The notes under the pieces were generated by a model. The model was not told where the DNA came from, made no database searches, and saw only the letters and a program-made list of their open reading frames with translations. This document shows positions 6,347 to 6,772 of a stretch of DNA of 6,772 bases, one piece after another. Within the stretch, counting starts at the first letter, position 1. Each line of letters begins with the position of its first letter. Source of the stretch: Boseongicola sp. SB0662_bin_57 (GTDB lineage Bacteria > Pseudomonadota > Alphaproteobacteria > Rhodobacterales > Rhodobacteraceae); the NCBI GenBank assembly GCA_009839535.1, contig VXPN01000227.1:1-6772 (forward strand). Direction: 5' to 3'. The position numbers and the translations under genes are program-made.

Positions 6347-6772
6347 CTAGACTTTGGAAAAGTCAGGGCACCATTTCAGAATTCCCTCCTCGTAGCTCTG
6401 CCTCGCCTCATGTGCCGCGGCCCATCTGCGGACGTTCGGATACTTGTCAAAGGAGAAGCCGCAACCGAAGATCACGAAATACAAAGGTATCCATGAAATG
6501 TCAGCCAGCGTGAACTTGTCGCCCATGATCCACTCCCGAGCTTCAAGGGTGACCTCCAACTTCGTGAAGCAGGCGCCAAGGATCGCTTTCGCCTTGTCGA
6601 AATCGCTGGCGCTGAACTGTTTGCCGCCTGCGTGCTTGGCGTGAAATTCCTTAAGCTCCTGGTTCTTTTGCAAAGCGTCGTATTTCGCCTGCTCTTCCGG
6701 CGTTTTCTTCAGCTTTTCGGCGATCTTGGTTGCGTAGACGTACGGCTTGCAGGCGGGCACATGGATGCCGGC
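6347..6772 (-). CDS. Glutathione S-transferase-like protein, C-terminal part
   Basis: Only the last 141 residues are in the window; the frame is open to the right edge, where the start and the thioredoxin-like N-terminal half must lie. What is visible is the all-helical C-terminal domain: Lys/Glu-rich helices ('KIAEKLKKTPEEQAKYDALQ'), then 'LGACFTKLEVTLEAREWIMG' and 'DKFTLADISWIPLYFVI', whose T-x-x-D helix cap is the best-conserved motif of this domain, followed by 'YPNVRRWAAAHEARQSYEEG'. The protein ends 'KWCPDFSKV'. Such enzymes join glutathione to electrophiles or act as peroxidases or dehalogenases; the subclass is not clear because the glutathione-binding half is missing. It is read in the same direction as the aldo/keto reductase, but 206 bases separate them, so joint transcription is uncertain. 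An internal GTG at 6760 is not a plausible start, as it would remove half the fold. Confidence 0.87.
   Translation of the reverse strand, partial: AGIHVPACKPYVYATKIAEKLKKTPEEQAKYDALQKNQELKEFHAKHAGGKQFSASDFDKAKAILGACFTKLEVTLEAREWIMGDKFTLADISWIPLYFVIFGCGFSFDKYPNVRRWAAAHEARQSYEEGILKWCPDFSKV

Overview
The window is GC-rich and looks like chromosomal DNA of an alphaproteobacterium, most likely of the Rhodobacterales/Rhodobacteraceae type. This rests on remembered protein features, not on a search. The MltG homologue has the 'EGSLAPDGYE' segment and a long insert as in that group, FabF has 'HGTSTMADTIEL', and the order acpP-fabF-mltG is usual there. All clear genes are on the minus strand except the first.

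Layout. At the left edge (52-480, plus) lies a TraR/DksA-type four-cysteine zinc-finger regulator whose true start is uncertain. It faces, convergently, a conserved cell-envelope block read on the minus strand from right to left: acpP (3636-3403), a good intrinsic terminator (about 3376-3346), a leader of about 370 bases, fabF (3028-1766) and mltG (1766-609). fabF and mltG share one base (TGATG) and are almost certainly translationally coupled, so a fatty-acid elongation enzyme and a peptidoglycan-terminating lytic transglycosylase are made together. acpP carries its own promoter-like sequence and a hairpin plus five Ts in its leader, and looks separately controlled.

Upstream of acpP, where fabG/fabD are often found, there is instead an accessory patch. 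It holds a broken toxin-antitoxin pair: a VapC-like PIN-domain toxin (4272-3836) with a one-base deletion near its end, preceded by an antitoxin reading frame (about 4517-4269) that is itself frameshifted. The two keep the 4-base GTGA overlap of an intact pair. A perfect 26-base palindrome (4555-4580) sits just upstream and may be the old operator. About 500 bases beyond it hold no gene I can support.

At the right are two metabolic/redox genes on the minus strand: an intact aldo/keto reductase (6140-5100) and the C-terminal part of a glutathione S-transferase-like protein running off the window edge (6772-6347).

I see no rRNA, tRNA, CRISPR array or intact mobile element. The most interesting content is the decayed toxin-antitoxin locus with its palindrome and the hairpin in the acpP leader. 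I do not see convincing evidence of a wholly new system.
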